Assembly: GCA_011522945.1 (NCBI GenBank) | Contig: WTHY01000134.1 | Span: 1 to 7,028, forward strand | DNA length: 7,028 nucleotides | DNA from: Alphaproteobacteria bacterium | Lineage (GTDB): Bacteria > Pseudomonadota > Alphaproteobacteria > Puniceispirillales > Puniceispirillaceae | Direction: 5' to 3' | Shown: in pieces, positions 1-4,853 of the stretch | Layout of the letters: every line of letters begins with the position of its first letter | Numbering within the stretch: the first letter of the stretch is position 1 | Notes under the pieces: model-generated | Seen by the model: only the letters and a program-made list of their open reading frames with translations | Databases searched by the model: none | Told to the model about the DNA's origin: nothing | Made by a program: the position numbers and the translations under genes

Positions 1-47
1 GGGCCACCATAGCCACCAGTCATATTTGTGCCAGTTAAAACACTCAT
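1..47 (-). CDS. livF: LivF-like branched-chain amino acid ABC transporter ATPase (5' fragment only)
   Basis: Only the first 15 codons are present, reading MSVLTGTNMTGGYGG, and the gene runs off the left edge. The start ATG (47-45) overlaps the TGA of the upstream livG-like gene (46-44) in an ATGA junction, so translation is probably coupled. An AAGAGG ribosome site lies at 59-54, six bases before the ATG. In Liv transporters livG is commonly followed directly by livF, the second ATPase subunit, and LivF proteins often have a Gly/Tyr-rich stretch like TGGYGG just before the ATPase core. The call rests on this position and the short N-terminus; no Walker motif is inside the window. Another ABC ATPase subunit is possible but less likely. 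Confidence 0.72.
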   Translation of the reverse strand, partial: MSVLTGTNMTGGYGG

Positions 48-901
48 TTTCTGCCTCTTGCAGCCTTGGTGTTTGTGGCTGTATCTGTTTGGGTCTGTTG
101 TTTAGTGTCGTTGTTGGTAAGACGGTTTTTCAGGCCGGTACCAAGATAGGCTTCAATAACATCCTGGTTGGATTTTATCTCATCTGCTGAGCCTTGTGTC
201 AGCACAGCGCCTTTCGCCATCACAATAACAGGGTCGCATAGCCGGCTGATGAAATCCATATCATGCTCAATCATGCAAAATGTATATCCACGTTCTGTAT
301 TGAGACGCTGGATGGCATCACCGATGGATTTGAGCAAGGTCCTGTTCACGCCTGCACCAACCTCATCAAGTAAGACAAGTTTTGCATCAACCATCATTGT
401 GCGGCCTAGTTCCAGCAGTTTTTTCTGCCCCCCTGATAAGTTCCCAGCAGCCTCATGCTTCACATGTTTCAGCCCGAGGAAATCAACAACCTCTTCTGCT
501 TTCTTTAGATTGGCAGCCTCTTCATCTCTGATACGGGTTGTTCCGAACAAGGCGCCAAACAGGCTTTCACCATATTGCTGGTCTGGTACCATCATCAGAT
601 TGTTCAAAACAGATAGGCTGGAAAATTCATGCGCAATCTGAAATGTGCGCAGCAAGCCTTTTTCAAAGAGCTGATGTGGTTTGAGGCCAGTAATATCTTC
701 ACCATTTAGCAGAATGCGGCCTGCTGTTGGTTTGTAGGCCCCTGCGATCATATTGAATAATGTTGTTTTGCCGGCACCATTTGGGCCAACAAGACCAGTG
801 ATGCTACCTTTTGCGATTTCGAGTGAGGCACCATCAACAGCTCTAATACCGCCAAAATGCATACTGACATTATCTATGGATATCATCGGTTGGGCTTTCA
901 T
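44..901 (-). CDS. livG: LivG-like ATP-binding subunit of a branched-chain amino acid/amide ABC importer
   Basis: Cytoplasmic ATPase that powers uptake of branched-chain amino acids or related amides through LivH/LivM-type permeases, which lie outside the window. Visible motifs, numbered from the ATG: Walker A GPNGAGKT (39-46), Q-loop glutamine in RTFQ (Q88), ABC signature LSGGQ (155-159), Walker B LVLLDE (175-180) and H-loop histidine in IEHD (H213). The insert between Q-loop and signature and the C-terminal AYLG (251-254) are typical of LivG. The residue after the Walker B glutamate is Val (DEVGAGVN) where LivG usually has Pro (DEPxAGxN). A Thr/Gln/Asn/Lys-rich tail of about 28 residues follows AYLG. 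I chose the ATG at 901-899 (285 residues) because AAGAGA lies five bases upstream; an in-frame TTG at 922-920 would add seven residues but has only AGGA about 14 bases away. The gene overlaps livF by 4 bp. Confidence 0.9.
   Translation of the reverse strand: MKAQPMISIDNVSMHFGGIRAVDGASLEIAKGSITGLVGPNGAGKTTLFNMIAGAYKPTAGRILLNGEDITGLKPHQLFEKGLLRTFQIAHEFSSLSVLNNLMMVPDQQYGESLFGALFGTTRIRDEEAANLKKAEEVVDFLGLKHVKHEAAGNLSGGQKKLLELGRTMMVDAKLVLLDEVGAGVNRTLLKSIGDAIQRLNTERGYTFCMIEHDMDFISRLCDPVIVMAKGAVLTQGSADEIKSNQDVIEAYLGTGLKNRLTNNDTKQQTQTDTATNTKAARGRK
54..59 (-). promoter_or_regulatory. Ribosome binding site of the livF-like gene
   Basis: On the minus strand AAGAGG (59-54) sits six bases before the ATG at 47-45, inside the last codons of the livG-like gene. 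It supports independent or coupled initiation of the downstream gene. Confidence 0.6.
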
Positions 902-906
902 ATCGA

Positions 907-912
907 TCTCTT
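907..912 (-). promoter_or_regulatory. Ribosome binding site deciding the livG start
   Basis: AAGAGA on the minus strand (912-907) lies five bases before the ATG at 901-899. It favours that ATG over the upstream TTG at 922-920. Confidence 0.5.
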
Positions 913-979
913 GGTCTGCCAATCTTAAGCTATTAGTCCTGATGCGTTTATGTAGCTGACTTTATAGCTGGCATAATAT

Positions 980-1026
980 GGCGTCTCCTAAGGCTAATGG
1001 ACATAACAAACCATACCTTAGACGCC
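980..1026. repeat. Long bulged inverted repeat upstream of livG
   Basis: The arms GGCGTC (980-985) plus TAAGG (989-993) pair with CCTTA plus GACGCC (1016-1026), giving 11 bp with a 3-base bulge (986-988). ATGG (997-1000) then pairs with CCAT (1011-1014) around a 10-base loop. It lies about 80-125 bp before the livG start, in the livG promoter/leader region. No T-run follows it on either strand: A-rich bases follow on the plus strand and ATATTATG on the minus strand. It is therefore not a standard terminator. A leader RNA hairpin or a protein-binding site is possible; function unknown. Confidence 0.5.
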
Positions 1027-1072
1027 AAGAAAAAAGACACATAAGATAGCGTGCTGCCCTCATGGAAAATGG

Positions 1073-1100
1073 TTGCTGAAATATCGATTTCGTCGATAAT
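1073..1100 (+). promoter_or_regulatory. Possible sigma-70 type promoter for pyk
   Basis: TTGCTG (1073-1078) and GATAAT (1095-1100) are separated by 16 bases. The -10 matches the consensus at five of six positions and the -35 at three of six. It would start transcription near 1107, about 130 bases before the preferred pyk start. A weaker alternative -10, TATAAA (1193-1198), would give a short leader. Neither is proven. Confidence 0.3.
1082..1098. promoter_or_regulatory. Perfect 17-bp dyad overlapping the putative pyk promoter (candidate operator)
   Basis: TATCGA (1082-1087) and TCGATA (1093-1098) form a perfect 6-bp inverted repeat around TTTCG. The dyad fills the spacer and overlaps most of the candidate -10 hexamer GATAAT, a position where a bound repressor would block RNA polymerase. 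I do not recognise the motif as the site of a named regulator. Confidence 0.35.
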
Positions 1101-1111
1101 AAAAATGCGAG

Positions 1112-1137
1112 TCTGTGATTTCCTGTTACAGATTTTT
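1112..1137 (+). terminator. Weak hairpin plus T5 upstream of pyk (terminator- or attenuator-like)
   Basis: TCTGTGA (1112-1118) pairs with TTACAGA (1126-1132), with one G-U pair and a 7-base loop, and TTTTT follows at 1133-1137. The stem is short and has few GC pairs, so termination would be inefficient. No plus-strand gene ends nearby. It could attenuate read-through towards pyk, or it may be chance. Confidence 0.25.
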
Positions 1138-1153
1138 ACGGTATGAAACTGGC

Positions 1154-1169
1154 ATCTATGCTGATAGAT
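1154..1169. repeat. Perfect 6-bp inverted repeat in the pyk upstream region
   Basis: ATCTAT (1154-1159) and ATAGAT (1164-1169) flank GCTG. On RNA this is a small AU-rich hairpin; on DNA it is a possible protein site. It is the third dyad within 90 bp upstream of pyk. Function unknown. Confidence 0.35.
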
Positions 1170-1237
1170 AAGTCAGACTAGCTGCAGCCCGCTATAAAGG
1201 CGGTATGAAATTTAGCAGCGATGGCGCGGGGGTATCT

Positions 1238-2638
1238 ATGACACGTTTTACAAAAATCGTTGCAACATTAGGCTTTGCAAGCGATTCGCCTGACAAAATT
1301 GCGGCATTAGTTGCTGCTGGCGTAAATGTGTTTCGCCTGAATTTTTCACATGGCACCCAAGATGAACATGCGGCTCGCATCAAATCAATCAGAGCCTTAG
1401 AAGAAAAGGTAGGTCATGCGATCGGCATTCTAGCTGATATGCAGGGGCCAAAATATCGTATCGGTACCGTGGAAGATGGCATTGTGCTGGAAGCAGGACA
1501 GATGCTGCAACTTGATACAGATCCAAAAATCGGTGATGGGAGCCGAGTCTATTTACCGCATGCTGAAATTTTTGATGCGTTATTACCTGGTCATACGCTG
1601 CTTTTAGATGATGGCAAGCTTAGATTGACTATCAGAGAAATGGGTGCTGACTTCATGCGGGCTGAAGTGATGGTCGGCGGCCCTTTAATGAGTCGCAAAG
1701 GTGTGAATATACCGGATGTAAAGCTGGCAACATCACCACTGACAGAAAAAGACCTAAGCGATCTGGAATTTGCCCTTCAGCATGGTGTTGACTGGGTAGC
1801 ACTATCCTTTGTCCAGAGTGCAAGTGATGTGCTGCAAGCGCGTACCATCATTGGCGATCGTGCATTATTAATGTCTAAAATCGAAAAGCCAGCTGCGCTA
1901 GATGACATTGATGATATCATTCAAGCTTCAGATGGTATTATGGTTGCGCGTGGTGATCTCGGTGTGGAATTACCGCCGGAATTAGTGCCGTCTGTTCAGA
2001 AAAACCTTGTCGGAAAATGCCGGCAGATTGGCAAGCCTGTCCTGGTCGCCACACAGATGCTAGAATCTATGATCCAAGCCCCAACACCAACACGAGCAGA
2101 GGCCTCTGATGTAGCAACAGCTGTCTTTGATGGTGCTGATGCTGTCATGTTATCGGCTGAAACAGCAGCAGGTCAGTATCCTGTTGAGGCTGTGGAAATC
2201 ATGGCCAGAATTGTAACAGCAGCAGAAAGTCATGTGCGCAAACATCCGCATGATGGACCAAAACGCATGCCGATTGAGCAGACAGTCTATCATGCTGTGG
2301 CGCATGCAGCTGTTGGTCTGGCAAGTGCTGTAGAGGCAGGTGCACTTGTTGCCTTTACAGCCTCAGGCAATACAGCTGTCCGTATCGCCCGCGAGCGGCC
2401 TGGCATGCCATTTTTTGTCTTTACACCGTCAGTGGATGTTAGTCGCAGATTAGCCCTTTTATGGGGTGCGCAGACGATTATGCAGGCAGAAACAGGTTAT
2501 GAAGAGGCAGTTGACGAAGCTAGAGCGGTTTTACAAGCCAAGCAAATTGTCTCTGGCGGTGATGCGATGGTGATTGTTGCCGGCATGCCATTTGGTCTGG
2601 CTGGTTCAACTAATTCCATGAGAGTCGTTCAGATATAG
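1238..2638 (+). CDS. pyk: Pyruvate kinase
   Basis: Last step of glycolysis: phosphoenolpyruvate plus ADP gives pyruvate plus ATP, in the cytosol. The preferred start gives 466 residues, the normal bacterial length. It opens MTRFTKIVATLG, matching the family start, with GGGGG five bases upstream. An in-frame ATG at 1205 (AAGG four bases upstream) would add 11 residues with no family counterpart but cannot be excluded. The barrel holds RLNFSHG (33-39; R33, N35, S37), then QGPK (69-72), and the active-site signature SKIEK (213-217; catalytic K214, metal ligand E216). ARGDLGVE (237-244) supplies metal ligand D240, and ATQMLESM, PTRAEASDV and MLSAETA follow. Residues about 70-160 form the B domain, and the C-terminal domain runs from about 340 to the end (GSTNSMRV). 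There is no PEP-utiliser extension. Phe replaces the usual Pro in TLGPAS. Lys72 occupies the position linked to potassium dependence. A dehydrogenase gene follows after 23 bp. Confidence 0.96.
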   Translation: MTRFTKIVATLGFASDSPDKIAALVAAGVNVFRLNFSHGTQDEHAARIKSIRALEEKVGHAIGILADMQGPKYRIGTVEDGIVLEAGQMLQLDTDPKIGDGSRVYLPHAEIFDALLPGHTLLLDDGKLRLTIREMGADFMRAEVMVGGPLMSRKGVNIPDVKLATSPLTEKDLSDLEFALQHGVDWVALSFVQSASDVLQARTIIGDRALLMSKIEKPAALDDIDDIIQASDGIMVARGDLGVELPPELVPSVQKNLVGKCRQIGKPVLVATQMLESMIQAPTPTRAEASDVATAVFDGADAVMLSAETAAGQYPVEAVEIMARIVTAAESHVRKHPHDGPKRMPIEQTVYHAVAHAAVGLASAVEAGALVAFTASGNTAVRIARERPGMPFFVFTPSVDVSRRLALLWGAQTIMQAETGYEEAVDEARAVLQAKQIVSGGDAMVIVAGMPFGLAGSTNSMRVVQI

Positions 2639-2644
2639 CCATAT

Positions 2645-2650
2645 GAAGGG
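2645..2650 (+). promoter_or_regulatory. Ribosome binding site of the downstream dehydrogenase gene
   Basis: GAAGGG lies 11 bases before the ATG at 2662. An in-frame GTG at 2650 overlaps the site itself, so it is unlikely to be used. A TTG at 2653 is too close to be preferred over the ATG. Confidence 0.45.
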
Positions 2651-2661
2651 TGTTGTACCAA

Positions 2662-3642
2662 ATGCAGAGAGATAAGAAAATCGGCTTTATTGGCCTTGGG
2701 AATGTAGGTGCCAAACTTGCTGGCTCTCTCATTCGCAACAAGCTAGATGTTACCGTTCGAGATTTAGATAAAGCGGCAGCTGCGCCGCTATTGGCAGCAG
2801 GTGCGAAATGGGCGGATAGTCCAAAGGCGCTGGCTGAAGCCTGTGATATCATTATTACCTGCCTACCCTCTCCTGCAATTAGTGCTGCAGTCTTGGAATC
2901 TGAGGATGGCGTGCTGGCTGGTTTTGAGGCTGCCGGGCCTGATGCTGGAAAAATTTGGGCAGAAATGAGCACTACTGATGAAACTGAAATTCATCGCTTA
3001 GGTGCAAAAGTGCGTGCTGCTGGCGGGCGCTCTCTTGATTGCCCTGTATCTGGTGGTTGTCACCGTGCAGCCACTGGGAATATTGCGATTTTTGCTGGTT
3101 GTGAGCGTGATGTATTTGATGAAATGCTGCCTTATCTGACAGTGATGGGCAGGCGTATTTTGCATACAGGCCCTCTTGGCAGTGCAACAGTGTTGAAAGT
3201 GGTGACGAATTATCTTGCCACTGCAAATCTAGTGTCAGTGGCAGAGGCGCTTTCAACATGTGCAGCCTCTGGTATGGATTTAAACACCAGTTTTGAAGCT
3301 ATCAAAATTTCCTCTGGGAATAGTTTTGTGCATGAGACAGAAAGCCAAGTTATCCTGAATGGCAGCCGTGATATTAATTTCACGATGGACCTTGTTCTAA
3401 AAGATGTAAGCTTATTTGCAGATGTGGCAGAACGTGCTGGTCTCTCTTTGGAGCTCGCCCCTATGCTTGTTGATATTTTCAAAGACGGTATTGCAAAATA
3501 TGGTCCGCGGGAATTATCTCCAAACATTATCAAACGTATTGAAGAGCCGGCTGGCCTTGATGTTCGTGCATCTGGGTTTCCACCTGAAATGCTTGATGAT
3601 GAGCCAGAAGAGCCAGGCTATGAGGTTGTCCCGCCACGCTAG
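2662..3642 (+). CDS. NAD(P)-dependent beta-hydroxyacid dehydrogenase, 3-hydroxyisobutyrate dehydrogenase family
   Basis: Soluble oxidoreductase acting on a beta-hydroxyacid, of the family that includes 3-hydroxyisobutyrate dehydrogenase (valine degradation), tartronate semialdehyde reductase and 6-phosphogluconate dehydrogenase relatives. The preferred ATG gives 326 residues. The Rossmann domain begins IGFIGLGNVG with GxGxxG at 11-16, and D34 near the end of the second strand suggests NAD. The substrate loop is DCPVSGG (126-132), close to the family DAPVSGG. The catalytic lysine is K179 in LKVVTN, with N183 four residues on. The helical C-terminal domain contains LKDVS (246-250). The part after SGG reads CHRAATGN rather than the commoner GA-rich GTL segment, so the true substrate may differ from hydroxyisobutyrate. 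About 30 residues beyond the usual end form an acidic, Pro-rich tail. The gene lies 23 bp after pyk and is probably co-transcribed with it. Family assignment is firm; substrate is not. Confidence 0.87.
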   Translation: MQRDKKIGFIGLGNVGAKLAGSLIRNKLDVTVRDLDKAAAAPLLAAGAKWADSPKALAEACDIIITCLPSPAISAAVLESEDGVLAGFEAAGPDAGKIWAEMSTTDETEIHRLGAKVRAAGGRSLDCPVSGGCHRAATGNIAIFAGCERDVFDEMLPYLTVMGRRILHTGPLGSATVLKVVTNYLATANLVSVAEALSTCAASGMDLNTSFEAIKISSGNSFVHETESQVILNGSRDINFTMDLVLKDVSLFADVAERAGLSLELAPMLVDIFKDGIAKYGPRELSPNIIKRIEEPAGLDVRASGFPPEMLDDEPEEPGYEVVPPR

Positions 3643-3647
3643 ACATC

Positions 3648-3669
3648 TATCTATAGGCTAGGCTAGATA
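3648..3669. repeat. Weak AT-rich inverted repeat after the dehydrogenase gene
   Basis: TATCTA (3648-3653) pairs with TAGATA (3664-3669) around a 10-base loop containing the doubled GGC unit. No T-run follows directly, so it is at most a weak terminator or processing hairpin in the 65-bp gap before the M48 gene. Confidence 0.25.
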
Positions 3670-3696
3670 ATTCACTTTATATAAATTCGGTATTTT

Positions 3697-3701
3697 GGGT
3701 G
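3697..3701 (+). promoter_or_regulatory. Ribosome binding site deciding the M48 peptidase start
   Basis: GGGTG lies six bases before the ATG at 3708. It overlaps the alternative GTG start at 3699, which argues against that start. With the ATG, the signal peptide has a normal length to the lipobox cysteine. Confidence 0.4.
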
Positions 3702-3707
3702 TGCGGC

Positions 3708-4541
3708 ATGAGATGGTTGCCTGTTGGTATATCTCTATATTTTGGATTAGTGGCTTGCGGCGTTACGGTCGAACCGTTGCGCACATCAAATGTGCTCATT
3801 ACGCCTAAGGATTTGCCGCCAAAAACAGACATTATTACAAACCGGCCGCAATTAAATCTTATTCCAAGAGCTATTCAAACAGAACAGGCAGGAGAGGCTG
3901 TCTATGAACAGCTGGAAGCGTATCGGCAGGCCGGACTTAAGGTTATCACAGGCGGTGAAGATAGGCGCTATCGCCGTCTGAAGCGTATTTTTTCTGAAGT
4001 GCATCGTAAATCACACATGTCTGATGAACCATTAACCGCCATTCTGGTTGATACAGCTATGTTCCAAGCCTACACAAAAGGTGGGTTGGATGTGATTTTC
4101 TATACTGGCCTGACAGAGCGTTTGACAGATGATGAGTTGGCGCTCGTTGCCGGGCATGAGATTGCGCATATTGCAGCAGGTCATGTCGCAGAACAAGGTA
4201 GTCGTGATATCGTCAACACAGCCAGCTTTGGCAGGCAGGCGGCACTTGCTGCTTTTTATTCGATTGATGCTGAGGTTGAAGCTGACCGCATAGGCCTCGT
4301 TTATGCTGCACTTGCTGGCTATGATATCAGGTCTGCAGCCGGGCTTTGGGATAAGCTTGAGCGTTATGCTGGGAATACGCATTTCAATTTGTTTGTAGAT
4401 ACTCATCCCTCGCATGCGGCACGCTCACAGATGTTGGCTGTGTATAGTCAGCAATTGGCGCCAGCGCTGGAGACCATCAAAACAGATGCTGACATAGACA
4501 GGTTGCTGAAATGTAACCCTCTATATTGCGCTGAACAATAA
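3708..4541 (+). CDS. Exported M48-family zinc metallopeptidase, predicted lipoprotein
   Basis: Zinc endopeptidase probably working in the periplasm, tethered to a membrane. The ATG at 3708 has GGGTG six bases upstream; a GTG at 3699 has no ribosome site. The 277-residue product starts MRWLPVGISLYFGLVAC, a short signal with lipobox LVAC and acylated Cys17. Gly at +2 suggests sorting to the outer membrane. The catalytic motif is HEIAH (150-154; zinc ligands H150 and H154, catalytic E151). The third ligand is probably E191 in EVEADRIGL, the M48 pattern. AYTKGG (121-126) and DTHPSHAAR (231-239) are further family segments. It lacks the multiple membrane helices of HtpX and the TPR half of BepA, so it resembles compact LoiP-type M48 peptidases of envelope quality control. 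C269 and C274 near the end could form a disulphide. It follows the dehydrogenase gene by 65 bp and may be read from the same transcript. Confidence 0.88.
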   Translation: MRWLPVGISLYFGLVACGVTVEPLRTSNVLITPKDLPPKTDIITNRPQLNLIPRAIQTEQAGEAVYEQLEAYRQAGLKVITGGEDRRYRRLKRIFSEVHRKSHMSDEPLTAILVDTAMFQAYTKGGLDVIFYTGLTERLTDDELALVAGHEIAHIAAGHVAEQGSRDIVNTASFGRQAALAAFYSIDAEVEADRIGLVYAALAGYDIRSAAGLWDKLERYAGNTHFNLFVDTHPSHAARSQMLAVYSQQLAPALETIKTDADIDRLLKCNPLYCAEQ

Positions 4542-4560
4542 CTCCAGATTTGCCGCGTAC

Positions 4561-4750
4561 GTTTGTTCAGTCAGGCAAGACCCTTCATATCTTGCTATGC
4601 TGTAGGTTCAGATCTCCCTTTTGCGTTTGTCTAGTCAGTCCTGACCCGACACATAGAGCCATGCATTATGCTCGTATTCACCGGACATGTCGTTCAGTCA
4701 GTGCTGACCCTTTTATATTGTGCTGCAAAAAAGCTCAGACCCATTCATTG
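4561..4750. repeat. Three diverged tandem repeats of 63-64 bp with a conserved dyad core
   Basis: The 23-bp cores lie at 4561-4583, 4625-4647 and 4688-4710. All share AGTCAG and, after four variable bases, GACCC. Copies 2 and 3 contain perfect dyads GTCAG-TC-CTGAC (4634-4645) and GTCAG-TG-CTGAC (4697-4708). Copy 1 has GTCAG-GC-AAGAC (4570-4581), decayed in the right arm. The centres are 64 and 63 bp apart, about six DNA turns. The stretches between cores also resemble each other: copies 1 and 2 share many ungapped positions including ATGC, and copy 3 has a similar ATAT...TGC. The true unit is therefore the full 63-64 bp, not just the core. Function unknown; a REP-like extragenic palindrome or a protein-binding array fits. 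Confidence 0.6.
4575..4595 (+). repeat. Small hairpin within the first repeat copy
   Basis: GCAAGA (4575-4580) pairs perfectly with TCTTGC (4590-4595) around a 9-base loop, 34 bp after the M48 stop codon. No T-run follows. In this copy the right arm of the GTCAG dyad is replaced by bases that build this alternative stem. It may act as a 3'-end hairpin for the M48 transcript. Confidence 0.35.
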
Positions 4751-4771
4751 GACTGCCCATAAGACTGCCCA
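4751..4771. repeat. 9-bp direct repeat, 12-bp period
   Basis: GACTGCCCA occurs at 4751-4759 and again at 4763-4771. The first copy begins 63 bp after the third 63-64 bp unit starts, so it sits where a fourth unit would begin, but it does not match the core. Probably a local duplication. Confidence 0.4.
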
Positions 4772-4823
4772 GATAGGTTGTTTCGGCTTGCCTATTATGG
4801 CGCTGGTTATTCAGGCGGGCTGG

Positions 4824-4850
4824 TCCGAGATGTTATTTAGGTCGCTCGGA
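4824..4850 (-). terminator. Hairpin just past the zinc-ribbon gene stop (weak terminator candidate)
   Basis: TCCGAG (4824-4829) pairs with CTCGGA (4845-4850) around a 15-base loop, starting four bases beyond the minus-strand stop codon at 4856-4854. There is no T-run after it on the minus strand, so Rho-independent termination is doubtful. It may protect or define the 3' end. Confidence 0.25.
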
Positions 4851-4853
4851 TAG

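Larger units (their letters stand above)
4542..4853. other. Convergent intergenic region without a credible gene
   Basis: These 312 bp lie between the 3' ends of the M48 gene and the zinc-ribbon gene. The short open frames here (for example 4550-4762 and 4668-4853 on the plus strand) have no ribosome site and low-complexity, Cys/His-rich translations. The region contains a three-copy diverged repeat (4561-4750), a 9-bp direct repeat near 4751-4771, and small hairpins at 4575-4595, 4773-4795 and 4824-4850. No strong terminator with a T-run is visible for either flanking gene. Confidence 0.6.

Noticed and set aside
168..641. A plus-strand open frame of 157 codons opposite livG
   Set aside because: It is the antisense of a clearly functional ATPase gene, has a Ser/Pro/Phe-rich composition typical of antisense frames, and shows no ribosome site.
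980..1026. An intrinsic terminator
   Set aside because: No T-run follows the stem on either strand and no gene ends next to it.
2642..2674. A 10-codon leader peptide frame starting ATG at 2642 between pyk and the dehydrogenase
   Set aside because: It overlaps the dehydrogenase ribosome site, has no ribosome site of its own, and shows no run of regulatory codons.
2610..3533. Minus-strand open frames (2610-2972, 2972-3259, 3210-3533) under the dehydrogenase gene
   Set aside because: All lie opposite a gene with full family motifs and show no domain or ribosome site of their own.
3416..3661. Plus-strand frame of 81 codons inside and past the dehydrogenase gene end
   Set aside because: It is an out-of-frame reading of the dehydrogenase with no recognisable features.
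4032..4415. Minus-strand frame of 127 codons under the M48 gene
   Set aside because: It is antisense to the HEIAH/EVEAD coding region, which is clearly under protein-coding constraint.
4605..4620. A tRNA T-arm, from GGTTCAGATC
   Set aside because: The flanking bases do not form the 5-bp stem, the loop has G where A58 is required, and no acceptor, D or anticodon arm fits upstream.
4561..4710. A three-repeat CRISPR array (23-bp repeats, 40-41 bp spacers)
   Set aside because: The repeats differ from each other at several positions, the supposed spacers resemble one another, there are only three copies, and no cas gene is present.
4561..4710. Integron attC sites, because the cores begin GTTTG and contain dyads
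   Set aside because: No RYYYAAC/GTTRRRY pair can be found at the ends of the units, no integrase is present, and no cassette genes lie between them.
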